Under the pieces are notes generated by a model. That model ran no database searches. It worked only from the letters and a program-made list of their open reading frames with translations, and was not told where the DNA came from. A program made the position numbers and the translations under genes. A DNA stretch of 27,552 nucleotides from NZQO01 sp964639255 (GTDB lineage Bacteria > Bacteroidota > Bacteroidia > Flavobacteriales > Flavobacteriaceae), in assembly GCA_964639255.1 (NCBI GenBank), contig CAZXDP010000035.1, positions 1 to 27,552 of the forward strand, written 5' to 3'. Positions within the stretch are counted from its first letter, which is position 1. Every line of letters begins with the position of its first letter. Of this stretch, positions 15,062 through 24,000 are shown piece by piece.

Positions 15062-15553
15062 CTAAGAAATTCGCTTCTTCATCGCCTCTACAATATTAAA
15101 GGCGGCAGGGCAAATAGCGACATTTTGTAGGGTTAAATTGGAAATTTGCTGAAATTTCTTTCTATCGGTATGCGGAAATTCGCGACAGGCCTTTGGCCGA
15201 ACTTCATAGATACTGCAATAATTATCGGCCCCCAAAAAGGCACACGGTACCTCTTGCAGCACATAGTCGTTATCTTCATCAATGCGCAAATAGGTTTCGA
15301 TAAATTGCTGCGGCTTCATCCTTAAGTGCTTTGAGATTCGCTCAATATCCTTATCGGTGAACAGTGGGCCCGTGGTCTTACAGCAATTGGCGCAGCGCAA
15401 GCAGTCGGTTTGCTCAAATTCCGAATTGTGCAGTTCTTGCATTAAGGCATCCAAATGCTTGGGCGGCTTCTTCTTCAGCTTGGCAAAAAACTTCTTGTTT
15501 TCGTTATGTGTATCTTTGGCCCGTTGGGGGAGGTGCCTAAGGATTTCTTCCAT
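15062..15553 (-). CDS. YkgJ-family cysteine cluster protein
   Basis: 163 residues with a cysteine set at Cys51, Cys54, Cys57, Cys58 (DCLRCANCCKTTG), Cys104, Cys113, Cys123 (YEVRPKACREFPHT) and Cys148. This CxxCxxCC...C...C...C pattern is the YkgJ/DUF3109 signature, thought to bind zinc or an iron-sulphur cluster. No signal peptide. A -7 motif (15557-15565) lies directly against the ATG, so its mRNA may be nearly leaderless. It diverges from the methyltransferase at 15572, and converges with NamZ across an 81-base gap that shows no terminator. Confidence 0.88.
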   Translation of the reverse strand: MEEILRHLPQRAKDTHNENKKFFAKLKKKPPKHLDALMQELHNSEFEQTDCLRCANCCKTTGPLFTDKDIERISKHLRMKPQQFIETYLRIDEDNDYVLQEVPCAFLGADNYCSIYEVRPKACREFPHTDRKKFQQISNLTLQNVAICPAAFNIVEAMKKRIS

Positions 15554-15556
15554 AGC

Positions 15557-15565
15557 GCAAAATTA
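15557..15565 (-). promoter_or_regulatory. -7 motif abutting the YkgJ-type gene start
   Basis: TAATTTTGC on the minus strand fits TAnnTTTGC and ends only 3 bases before the ATG at 15553. With the usual distance from this motif, transcription would start at or within a few bases of the ATG. Confidence 0.5.
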
Positions 15566-15571
15566 CACTTA

Positions 15572-16279
15572 ATGGACGATATACTGGGTACAGCATTGCT
15601 CGATTATTTCCACGGAAACTATTCCGAGGATATCATAACCGAGACCAATATTAGCGAGGCAGATGTATTGCCCCTTCCCTATTTCTTTAGAACATATTCT
15701 GAAATGCCCCGCTTGGAAAAACTTGCGCTACACCGCTGCGAAGGCCGCGTTTTGGATATTGGCTGCGGGGCCGGTAGCCACGCCCTATATCTCCAAGAAA
15801 GAGGATGCCAAGTTACAGCCATCGATAAAAGCGCAGGGGCTGTGCAGGTAGCACGCCAACGCGGCGTGCGCGATGCGCGGGTAATGGGTATGGCCAACTT
15901 AGATGAAACCGATTTTGAGACGGTGCTGCTATTGATGAACGGAACGGGTATTTTCCAAACGGTAGAGGCCGTACCTGCGGCCCTGAAGAAGTTGCGCGCC
16001 CTACTATCGCCCACAGGAAAAGTGCTAATAGACTCCAGCGATTTGCGGTACATGTACGATCAAGAAGAAGACGGGAGCTTGTGGGTGCCTGCTGACCGTT
16101 ACTATGGCGAACTCGAGTTTACTATGGCCTATAAAGGTTCGGTATCGCCGTCATTTCCTTGGCTCTATCTCGACAAAAGTCTTTTTTCCGAACTATGCTT
16201 AGAAAATGGCTTTTCATTAAAAGTGATGCTCGAAACCGAGGACCATGAGTACCTTGCCCAACTAACGCTCACGCCTTGA
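15572..16279 (+). CDS. Class I SAM-dependent methyltransferase
   Basis: 235 residues from ATG 15572; the frame opens further upstream but that part is antisense to the YkgJ gene. The Rossmann SAM site is at 59-70 (VLDIGCGAGSHA), followed by VTAIDKSAGAV (81-91, acidic residue after strand 2), a family feature. The start MDDILGTALLDYFHG is regular for a methyltransferase with an N-terminal helical cap. Residues about 150-235 hold the variable substrate region (LLSPTGKVLIDSSDLRYMY and the C-terminal ...EDHEYLAQLTLTP). The substrate is unknown. A perfect hairpin covers its stop codon. Confidence 0.83.
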   Translation: MDDILGTALLDYFHGNYSEDIITETNISEADVLPLPYFFRTYSEMPRLEKLALHRCEGRVLDIGCGAGSHALYLQERGCQVTAIDKSAGAVQVARQRGVRDARVMGMANLDETDFETVLLLMNGTGIFQTVEAVPAALKKLRALLSPTGKVLIDSSDLRYMYDQEEDGSLWVPADRYYGELEFTMAYKGSVSPSFPWLYLDKSLFSELCLENGFSLKVMLETEDHEYLAQLTLTP

Positions 16280-16283
16280 GCGT
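16265..16283 (+). other. Perfect hairpin spanning the methyltransferase stop codon
   Basis: Stem ACGCTCA/TGAGCGT (16265-16271 with 16277-16283) with a 5-base loop; the TGA stop (16277-16279) is in the 3' arm. No T-run follows on either strand, so it is not a standard intrinsic terminator. It may stabilise the 3' end or hinder downstream transcription. Confidence 0.5.
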
Positions 16284-16349
16284 CAAAACATTTGGCAAAA
16301 AAAAGCGTTAAAAAACCACTGGGCGTTTTTCGAATGGCCCGAGAAAAGG

Positions 16350-16358
16350 TATGTTTGT
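16350..16358 (+). promoter_or_regulatory. -7 promoter motif of the metalloprotease lipoprotein
   Basis: TATGTTTGT matches TAnnTTTG. It lies 18 bases before the ATG at 16377. The region 19 bases further upstream is GTTTTT, only part of a TTG -33 element. Confidence 0.5.
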
Positions 16359-16376
16359 CACACCAATTTTGTCTGT

Positions 16377-17150
16377 ATGCGCAATTTTTCTCAACGACTG
16401 CTAATTTTACTATTGGTCACCCTGGCCACGGTATCCTGTAAAAATGATGACGATGCAAATGCCGAAGACCCCAAGGCGGAGAACCGTAGGGGCCTTGGAA
16501 CCTCTGCCGAGGAACTGTTGAGCGACGATATCTATACTAGTTTAACAGTAGAGTTCGTCTATTCCAACGGTTTTAGGCCACAGCAAAGAACTTTCGATAC
16601 TTTTCGACCTTTTTTGGAGCGTCTGCTGAACAAGCCCGACGGTATTTCCTTTGTGGAAACGGTCATCGAGCGACCTGGTGGAGCGCCTTATTCTACGCAG
16701 GAGATAAGGGATATAGAAGATGAATATAGAACTCGATATACCGAAGGTGACAATATTGCGGTTTTTGTCTTTTTTGCAGATGGCGGGGCTACTACAGACA
16801 CAAATACTTCGGTAACCTTAGGCACAGCTTATCAAAACACTTCGATGGTAGTTTATCAAGAGACCCTGCAAAATCTTAATGGCACCTCTAACGGACCCGA
16901 TTTATTTCTATTGGAGGCAACCACGCTTCGCCACGAATTTGGCCATATTTTAGGACTGGTAAACATTCTGGACGACGACATCCATACCTTGCACGAAGAT
17001 CCAGATAACAATCGCCATTGCATCGTGGAAGATTGCCTAATGTATTTTGAAAGCACTGTGCCAGGCAATATTCCTGTGCCTATGAAGGGCGATATCCCGG
17101 TATTGGACCCGCTATGTTTGGCCGATCTTCAGGCGAAGGGAGGAAAATAA
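16377..17150 (+). CDS. Metalloprotease-like lipoprotein
   Basis: 257 residues. MRNFSQRLLILLLVTLATVSC with Cys21 is a lipoprotein signal. Residues 186-193 are HEFGHILG, the zinc-binding helix of metzincin-like proteases, followed by LVN rather than the HxxGxxH third histidine. Further on, residues 214-222 (HCIVEDCLM) resemble the HC-x4-C-x-M turn of archaemetzincins, so His214 or a nearby His (203, 206) may be the third ligand and Met222 the Met-turn. It is probably anchored to the outer membrane and exposed to the periplasm or surface. Substrate unknown. A -7 motif lies just upstream. It converges with the amidohydrolase with an 8-base gap. Confidence 0.72.
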   Translation: MRNFSQRLLILLLVTLATVSCKNDDDANAEDPKAENRRGLGTSAEELLSDDIYTSLTVEFVYSNGFRPQQRTFDTFRPFLERLLNKPDGISFVETVIERPGGAPYSTQEIRDIEDEYRTRYTEGDNIAVFVFFADGGATTDTNTSVTLGTAYQNTSMVVYQETLQNLNGTSNGPDLFLLEATTLRHEFGHILGLVNILDDDIHTLHEDPDNNRHCIVEDCLMYFESTVPGNIPVPMKGDIPVLDPLCLADLQAKGGK

Positions 17151-17158
17151 AACCCCTA

Positions 17159-18793
17159 TTAAAGACCAAATACTTTTTTACCGTTTACAAAGGTAGCGAG
17201 CACCTTCGTATTGGGAATGCTATCTTCAGCTATGGTCATTATATCTCGATCCAATACCGTAAAATCGGCAAACTTACCGGCTTCGAGGCTTCCTTTTTTC
17301 GATTCCTCAAAATTGGAGTACGCTGCCCAAATAGTCATACCGCGAAGGGTTTCTTCCCGAGAAAGTGCATCCTCCTTCTGAAATCCACCCTCGGGATATT
17401 TTTTGAGGTCCTTCCGCGCCACCGCGGCGTAAAAGGTATGCATCGGGTTTACCTTTTCCACTGGAAAATCGGTGCCCAATACAACAATGCCCGCCTTATC
17501 TAACAACGTCTTGTATGCATAAGCCCCTTTCATACGCTCTTCGCCCACGCGCTCTTGGGCCCAATACATATCGCTAGTGGCATGGGTGGGCTGTACCGAT
17601 GGTATGATATTCTTTGAAAACCGATCGAAATCTGCTGGACTCACAATTTGCGCGTGCTCTACCTTCCACCGGGCATCGGTTTTACCTTTCAATACTTCTT
17701 GGTACACTCGTAATACCGAAACATTGGCCGAGTCGCCAATGGCGTGGGTATTCATTTGAAAGCCCGCCGCAACAATGCGCTTCGCCAGAGCCCTTAAACT
17801 ATCTTCATCGGTTATCATAGCGCCATAGTGGTGGGCCTTATCGCTGTAAGGCGCTCGCAAAGCCGCACCCCTAGAGCCTAAGGCACCATCGCCATATACT
17901 TTTACAGACCGCACCGTAAGGTAGTCGGTTTCGATCATTCCGTTCGATAGGTAATAATCTATATCTTCGGGTTTTCGGGTACTTACCATGGCATAGAGCC
18001 GAATTGCCAAATCGCCCGATTGTTGCATCGCAGCTATCTTTTCGATAATATCGCGTTCCAGTCCGGCGTCGTTAATGGTGGTGAGGCCGTTCTCAAAGCA
18101 AATCTTTTGGGCATCGAGCAGCGCCTGCTCCACGAAGCTTTCGTCTGGCTCTGGTAAGGCGTCGTACACCAATCGCATAGGGGTGTCGATTAAAATACCG
18201 CTGGGCTTTCCATCTTCCAACAACACCTCACCGCCTTCCATTTTGGTGCTCGCGGTAATTCCTGCCAATTCCAGCGCCTTGCTGTTAACCAATAAGGCAT
18301 GGCCATCGATACGCGTAAGGGCGACGGGAATATTGGGAAACATGGAATCCAATTCCTTTTTGGTTGGAAATTCCTTCGTCTCCCAGTCGTTCTGGTCCCA
18401 GCCCCGACCGGTAATTACATTGGGAGAACGCTCGTCGTAAAACGCCTGTACCCTATCTAGAACTTCAGCATAGCTCTGGGTAGCCACCAAATCGACCTGC
18501 TGAAGGGTAACACCAAGATTGTAGAAATGGGCATGGGCATCGAACAGCCCGGGAACAATAGTTTTTCCGTTCGCATCGAAAGTATCTTTCAAATCGTACT
18601 TCAGCTCCAGTTCGGGTTTGAGGCCTACTTCCAAAATCTTGCCATCCTTCACCACGAAAGCATCTACTTTATCGAACGTTTCGTTAACGGTGTAGATGGT
18701 CGCGTTCTTTACGAGCAGATCGGCAGGAATTTTATCGGGGGCACACGAAAATATGGTAAGACCAATGAGGAAAAAAAGGAAAGGTGATTTCAT
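17159..18793 (-). CDS. Amidohydrolase (YtcJ-like, metal-dependent), lipoprotein
   Basis: 544 residues from ATG 18793 (the frame reaches a TTG at 18814). A lipoprotein signal (MKSPFLFFLIGLTIFSC, Cys17) precedes a composite beta domain and the amidohydrolase family 3 TIM barrel. Metal ligand positions are visible: His87 and His89 in DAHAHFYN, a Lys in VKVYGDGALGSRGA, His residues in NTHAIGD and VEHAQIV, and Asp in GTDFPVEKVNP. This family removes N-formyl/acyl groups or hydrolyses amides, with YtcJ-like members of unknown substrate. An export signal is usual in Bacteroidota. ATG is placed below a -7 motif at 18811-18819. Confidence 0.88.
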   Translation of the reverse strand: MKSPFLFFLIGLTIFSCAPDKIPADLLVKNATIYTVNETFDKVDAFVVKDGKILEVGLKPELELKYDLKDTFDANGKTIVPGLFDAHAHFYNLGVTLQQVDLVATQSYAEVLDRVQAFYDERSPNVITGRGWDQNDWETKEFPTKKELDSMFPNIPVALTRIDGHALLVNSKALELAGITASTKMEGGEVLLEDGKPSGILIDTPMRLVYDALPEPDESFVEQALLDAQKICFENGLTTINDAGLERDIIEKIAAMQQSGDLAIRLYAMVSTRKPEDIDYYLSNGMIETDYLTVRSVKVYGDGALGSRGAALRAPYSDKAHHYGAMITDEDSLRALAKRIVAAGFQMNTHAIGDSANVSVLRVYQEVLKGKTDARWKVEHAQIVSPADFDRFSKNIIPSVQPTHATSDMYWAQERVGEERMKGAYAYKTLLDKAGIVVLGTDFPVEKVNPMHTFYAAVARKDLKKYPEGGFQKEDALSREETLRGMTIWAAYSNFEESKKGSLEAGKFADFTVLDRDIMTIAEDSIPNTKVLATFVNGKKVFGL

Positions 18794-18810
18794 AGATGTG
18801 AATCTTTTGG

Positions 18811-18819
18811 GCAAAAATA
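18811..18819 (-). promoter_or_regulatory. -7 promoter motif of the amidohydrolase
   Basis: TATTTTTGC on the minus strand fits TAnnTTTGC and lies 18 bases before the ATG at 18793, which supports that start. It separates the amidohydrolase from the thioredoxin gene upstream (stop at 18842). Confidence 0.6.
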
Positions 18820-18841
18820 GGAAATACCCCCGACTTAACCC

Positions 18842-19183
18842 CTACTTCGATTCACTTCCAAGCCAAAGGCGATAAATACGTTCCAACTGTTGTGCAAAAT
18901 ATGGAAGGCTCATATTGCGCCCTTCTCGAAGGTATTCCCTTCCATCGAAAAACACCAGCACCGTTGGGACCGAAAACACCCCAAAACGGCTTGCCCATTG
19001 AGGATGTTCTTCACTGGTAATCTCGAACAGCTGAATCTCGGGAAACCGTTGCGATACCATACTGGCTAATTTCGGCTTGAGGGCAGCACATACCGAGCAG
19101 TAACGCCCTGAAAAATAAAGGAGCACAGGGGCCCCCGATACAAAAGCATCTTGTCCCTCATCTATGGCGTCCAGTTTCTGCAT
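18842..19183 (-). CDS. Thioredoxin-fold protein with CxxC
   Basis: 113 residues. The active site is Cys29-Ser-Val-Cys32 in FSGRYCSVCAALKP, and the cis-proline is Pro73 in FSVPTVLVF. No signal peptide or membrane helix, so it is probably cytoplasmic. The CSVC motif differs from the CGPC of true thioredoxins, so its redox potential and partner will differ. It starts 7 bases after the barrel gene stop and should be co-transcribed with the TPR and barrel genes. The operon link to envelope proteins is unexplained. Confidence 0.85.
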   Translation of the reverse strand: MQKLDAIDEGQDAFVSGAPVLLYFSGRYCSVCAALKPKLASMVSQRFPEIQLFEITSEEHPQWASRFGVFSVPTVLVFFDGREYLREGRNMSLPYFAQQLERIYRLWLGSESK

Positions 19184-19190
19184 TTGGTGG

Positions 19191-20951
19191 TTACCAATCG
19201 AATTTATACGTTGCGCCCAACAACCCTTGAATACCCAACACCGGATAGTTTACCCATTTTTCATAATTGTCGGCCAACAGGTTACTTCCCTTTAAAAAGA
19301 AGTTGAGGCGTTCATTTACCCTATAACCTACGTGAGCGTTAGCATCCAAATATCCGTCTAAGGTGACGACTCGCTGCGTGGGACCTGAAAAAGGCGTGTT
19401 GTCTTGCAGCAAGTCCTTGCGCTCGCCAACATAAAAAAGTGACGCGCCCCCATATATTTTTTCTGTAACGCTGAAGTTTGAAAATAACGAAGCTGTAAGC
19501 TCTGGAAGGTTCCACGCTTCCGGCTGTCCAGTAGTGTCATAATTAAAATATTCTGCCTTAAGACCTATTGAAAACGAATCGCCCGCCGCAACATTCAATT
19601 CCCCAAAAAGCGATAGGGTGTTGATGTCGGCATAAACAATTCCGAACGAATTTCCATAGGCAAAAGGCTGTAGTGTTGCTTCCATCCCGTTATACGGGTT
19701 GTTCTGAAAAAGGGCCCTACCGTCGTCCTTTCCGTAGGACGCGCGGAAATTATAACCAACTGCATTGGTGATTTTCCCCTTCACTCCGCCAAATCCTTCA
19801 TAGAGTCGGCTGGTTGGGGAGATGAAGAGCGTAGGCGAAACGAATGGGTTTTCCTCCTTGAAATCATAATAGCTATTTTGATCGAGACCACCGTCGGCCC
19901 CAGCATAGGCAATTAAAAATTCATCGACCACTCGGTAGGAGGCCGTAATTTTAGGGTAAATGAAGAAATCGGTCTCACTGTTCTCCAAATCGAGTCCTGC
20001 GTAGGCGGCAACTCCCAGCGATAGCGATAGAGCATCATTAAAATATACAAGAGCGGGAGACACGCCGGCATTGAGCAAACTGTAATCGATGCTTTGTGAA
20101 CTATTGTATCCCTGGTCGAAACCGCCTGTGAGGTAATCGAAATCGGCATCGAGGGTAAGGGTAAAATCAGTCAATGGAAATTCGAACTCTGGCTGAATGC
20201 GCGCGTTAAATTCCGATGAGGAGAAGGCATCGCCCGTATATCTCAACGATGCGTTCACATTCTCGAAGAAAGAGTCTTCGGTACTTATATTGCCGCCAAG
20301 ATACCCACCGTAATAGCTCTGCTGAGGATCGATGCTAAATACGATAGGATTGGGCACATCATCGAATTGACGCGGCAACCCGTACCAGTTAAAAATTTGG
20401 TGGTGGGCGCCTGCTTCTAGATGGTACGAAGCGTATCGCTGCCTACTGGTATAGTGCGCATCTAGTTGGGTATCGTAATATTTTGTTTCCAGCCGCACTC
20501 CTTCCACATCGCCTTGGGCCGAGTTGTGCCGAAGGAAAAAGCCAGCGTTATCGGTACGGCTCACTTCAAAGTTGCTATAGAGCTCCCCGAGAATGCTGGT
20601 ATAGTTACCAAAACCGAGCGTGGCGTAATTATCGTACAATTTTTGTGGCTTGGCCCGCTCTACCGTTTCGGCTTTGCCTTTGGCTGGCGTAAAGGTTGAG
20701 GCAACGGGTACTGAGAATATCTGATATTCCACTTGCTTTTTTTGTACCGTGACAGAATCGTTGAGCACAGGGGTTTCCTTAACCTTAAAGGCATCGCTAA
20801 TGGTGGGCGTATAGGGTTTTACTACGTTTACCACCTCGGTCCCTAGGTCTTCGTCGCCTTTTTCTTGCCCATAAGCACTTGAGAACAAAGCGAGGCAGGC
20901 AATGCAAAAAACACTGCTACGATTTAGAAAAATTCCCATGTTACCTGCCAT
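19191..20951 (-). CDS. Outer-membrane beta-barrel protein without plug (TonB-receptor-like)
   Basis: 586 residues from ATG 20951; the frame opens at a TTG that overlaps the TPR stop (21086), but the signal peptide (MAGNMGIFLNRSSVFC ... FSSAYGQ, cleavage near 28) fits 20951 or an ATG four codons in. After the signal comes a conserved short motif at 37-54, GTEVVNVVKPYTPTISDA, then a linker (to about 105) and a long barrel of alternating strands (YATLGFGNYTSIL, FFLRHNSAQGDV, ..., LGIQGLLGATYKFDW), whose C-terminus is a beta-signal with a final aromatic. There is no plug domain between signal and barrel. It resembles TonB-dependent-receptor barrels in composition. It follows the TPR gene with no visible promoter between. 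Confidence 0.78.
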   Translation of the reverse strand: MAGNMGIFLNRSSVFCIACLALFSSAYGQEKGDEDLGTEVVNVVKPYTPTISDAFKVKETPVLNDSVTVQKKQVEYQIFSVPVASTFTPAKGKAETVERAKPQKLYDNYATLGFGNYTSILGELYSNFEVSRTDNAGFFLRHNSAQGDVEGVRLETKYYDTQLDAHYTSRQRYASYHLEAGAHHQIFNWYGLPRQFDDVPNPIVFSIDPQQSYYGGYLGGNISTEDSFFENVNASLRYTGDAFSSSEFNARIQPEFEFPLTDFTLTLDADFDYLTGGFDQGYNSSQSIDYSLLNAGVSPALVYFNDALSLSLGVAAYAGLDLENSETDFFIYPKITASYRVVDEFLIAYAGADGGLDQNSYYDFKEENPFVSPTLFISPTSRLYEGFGGVKGKITNAVGYNFRASYGKDDGRALFQNNPYNGMEATLQPFAYGNSFGIVYADINTLSLFGELNVAAGDSFSIGLKAEYFNYDTTGQPEAWNLPELTASLFSNFSVTEKIYGGASLFYVGERKDLLQDNTPFSGPTQRVVTLDGYLDANAHVGYRVNERLNFFLKGSNLLADNYEKWVNYPVLGIQGLLGATYKFDW

Positions 20952-21082
20952 GCGATTCCCTACTTTGAGTATAAAATGAATTGCGCTTTTGTAACAGATC
21001 GTTGCTCTATACATAAAAAAAGGTTGTTTAAAAATAATTTGAATTTTGAAAGGGTTGCTGAGCGCAGGGTTGTCCTTAAGGC

Positions 21083-24000
21083 TCAATTTCCATCGGTTTC
21101 CACCGAAGCATTGGTTTTGGCCTCAGATTGCTTTATTCTGTTCAACTCGGACCTGGCTTCTTCCACAACATCTGGATAATCGCCAAAATTCTTAATGACG
21201 CTCTCCAGAATATAGGTTGCCTGATAAGCGTCCCCAAGTGCGTAGAAATTCTTGGCCATAAGCACCAATCCTTTGGCACCATACAGTTTAAAGCCCGAAA
21301 AATCTTTGGCCAATTGTTGCACAGCGGTATTGGAGGCTTCATACTGGGCATCTTGATGCTTAAAAAAGGCATCATAATACAGCGCCTCGGCAGCAAGAAG
21401 TCCAGTCGCGATTTTGCGGACTTCAATATAGGCCTCGCGAGCTTTAGATTCATCACCGGTTTGCATTGCAGATCGGGCCACGATAACCTGAGCGTCGCTT
21501 TTTATGCTATTCTCTATTTTGGGGTTCTGAAGCACCTTCTCGGCATAGGTGACCGCTTCGGTATAGTTTTTCAATTCATAGGCAGCTTTCATACTGTTGC
21601 TTTGCGCAAAAATGATATTCTGAGGAAAATCGGCTTCTGCCTCCAACCGTTTTAAGTAAACTAGGGCGTTGAGATACTCTTTTTTCGCAAGATAGAGTTC
21701 AGAAATACGCGCCAGCGCCTGTTCGGTAAACTCACTTCGCTCCTTGGATACCACATACTCATAATGGGGAATGGCCTTTGCCGACGCATCGCTTGCAAAA
21801 TACAACTGGCCTAGATAGAAATGCGCCTTGAGCGCGTGCATACCATTGGGAAACTGTTTTAGATAATCTTCAAAACGCGAAATGGCCTGTGCCGATTTAT
21901 TTTCGAGGTACGGCTGCTCGGCAGCTTGATAGGCAGCATCGTCCAGTTCTCCACCAGCCACCTCGACATACTCGAGACCGCTCACCCAGTTACCATATTC
22001 GTTAACCCTACCTTGATCTATGTAGATAATTTTAGCCGAAGCGACTGCCTGCAATGCTTCTGTAGTGGCGGGAAAATCTTGTGCTACCCGTTTAAATATG
22101 GCAAGAGCGTCGTTACTGCGGCCCGTGTTGTCGTAAATAAGGGCTTTTTTCAGTAAAGCTCGCGATACAAAGCTACTTTTGGGCAACTCGCGAACCAACT
22201 GGTCGTAAATAGCAATGGCTTCCTTGTTTTTTTCTTGTGCCACAAAGGTATTCCCCAATTCATAGAGGGCGTCATCGCGATACACCGAAGACGGATATTT
22301 TGAAACGAACGCTTGAAGTCCCTCAATTTTCTGCGGAATTCGATCTACAAAACCATAGCTAATCGCTTTTTGAAATGCTGCGTAATCGGTATCGGTTGTG
22401 CCTAATTCCAGCGCTGTGTTATAATGTTCCATGGCAGGCCAATATTGGCTGGTCACAAAATAACTATCGCCCAGGCGGAGGTAAGCATCTTTTTTGCGCG
22501 CACCCTCAGCACTGCCCGACGATACATATCTTTGGAAGTGATTGATGGCCTCCTCATAATTTTTCAGTTTAAAATGTACATAACCCACGTTGTATTGGCT
22601 GTTGCCTAATTCTGGGGTGCTCTTCGAACCCGGTAGCTGCAAGAACTGTCGGTACCCAATAAGCGCTTGGTCAAACTGGTTGCGCTGGTAATCGCTCTCT
22701 GCCTTCCAGAATGTAGCGCGAGCTGTGTAATATGGGTCTCGCGGCTCACGTAGTGATTTTTCAAAAAGCGCCACGGCCTCTTGGTAGTTCCCTTCTTGGT
22801 ACAGTTCTACCCCACGGAAAAAAGCCACCTTTTGATACGCCAATTTGTTCTCGAAACGTTTGTTGTTCTCGAGAAGCTCCATGGCAGCTTGATAGTTCTT
22901 GGAGGTTATGTATGAATCGATGAGCAGATCCTGAAGAGCCTCATTGTTTTTGTTGTTGGGATACTTTTCTATAAATGAAAGAAGCACTTGGGGCGCACTT
23001 TGGTAACTGTTGCCAATCTCATAGCTAAGTTTTGCGTAGTTCAACCAAGCATCCTCTTGGATTTCCGCTGAAAAATCCATTTCAGATGCATTTTTGAACG
23101 CATTGAGCGCCTGTTGCTTTTGTTCCAGCTTCAAATAACTTTCCGCAAGATGGTAATAGGCGTTTTGCGCCACGGCATTGCGACCGTCTATAATCTTGTT
23201 GAATTCGTTGATGGCGTTCTGGAAATCGCCTTGCTTGTAATACGCATAACCCAGTTGGTAATAATCGGTATTGTTCCATCGGCCCCGCTGTCCTTTGTAT
23301 TCTTTCAAATAGGGTATGGCTTCGCTGTACTGCCCTAAGTTGAAATGGCATTCCCCGATAATCTTGGCCAATTCACTTCGTTCCCGCGGATTGCCCTTAT
23401 CATATTGTTCGATGCCCATCGCGATGGCTTTTTCAAAATTGCCCAGCTTGAAATTCATATCGGCTTGGTAATAGGAAAGTCCTTCCGCATAGCGCTCATC
23501 ATCGGCAATTTCGGCAAACTGCTCGTTCGCCTTTTGATAGTCATCGCCTTCATAGGCAATAAATCCTAGATAATACTTGGCCTGCGAGCCGTATTTCTGT
23601 GAATTGGAAACCCGGTTGAAATATTTCTTCGCCTCGTTATATCGCTTGTTGGCAAAATAGGCATACCCATTGTTGAAATTAAAGCGTTCCATTTCATTTC
23701 GACCCAAGCTGCTCTCGTCTACATTATCGTACCATTTACGGGCATAGGCGTATTTTCCATTTTCGAAATAGTAATTTGCCACATTGATGTAGGCCTCATT
23801 TCTCCGAATGCTGGTAGGGTACTCCTCCACAAATTCCTCCATTAACCTATCGGCATCCTGCTGGTTCAATCGAACGGCGCAATTGGCGATGTAATAGGCG
23901 CAATCACCCTCTATGGTCTCTTCGTTCGTGGTTTTCTTCACCTTTGCAAATAGGCGCTGCGCCGCCAAGAACTGTTGGTTGTTGTAAAGTTCAATGGCTT

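Noticed and set aside
14980..15096. A readable plus-strand stretch after NamZ (LLRLGASLGTIPANLATI) running to a stop in the YkgJ gene
   Set aside because: It has no start codon of its own, it needs a frame change from NamZ, and the second half lies opposite the YkgJ gene. I see no family match, so it is more likely chance than a lost gene.
15455..15571. N-terminal extension of the methyltransferase frame
   Set aside because: It is antisense to the YkgJ-type gene; family start and spacing support ATG 15572.
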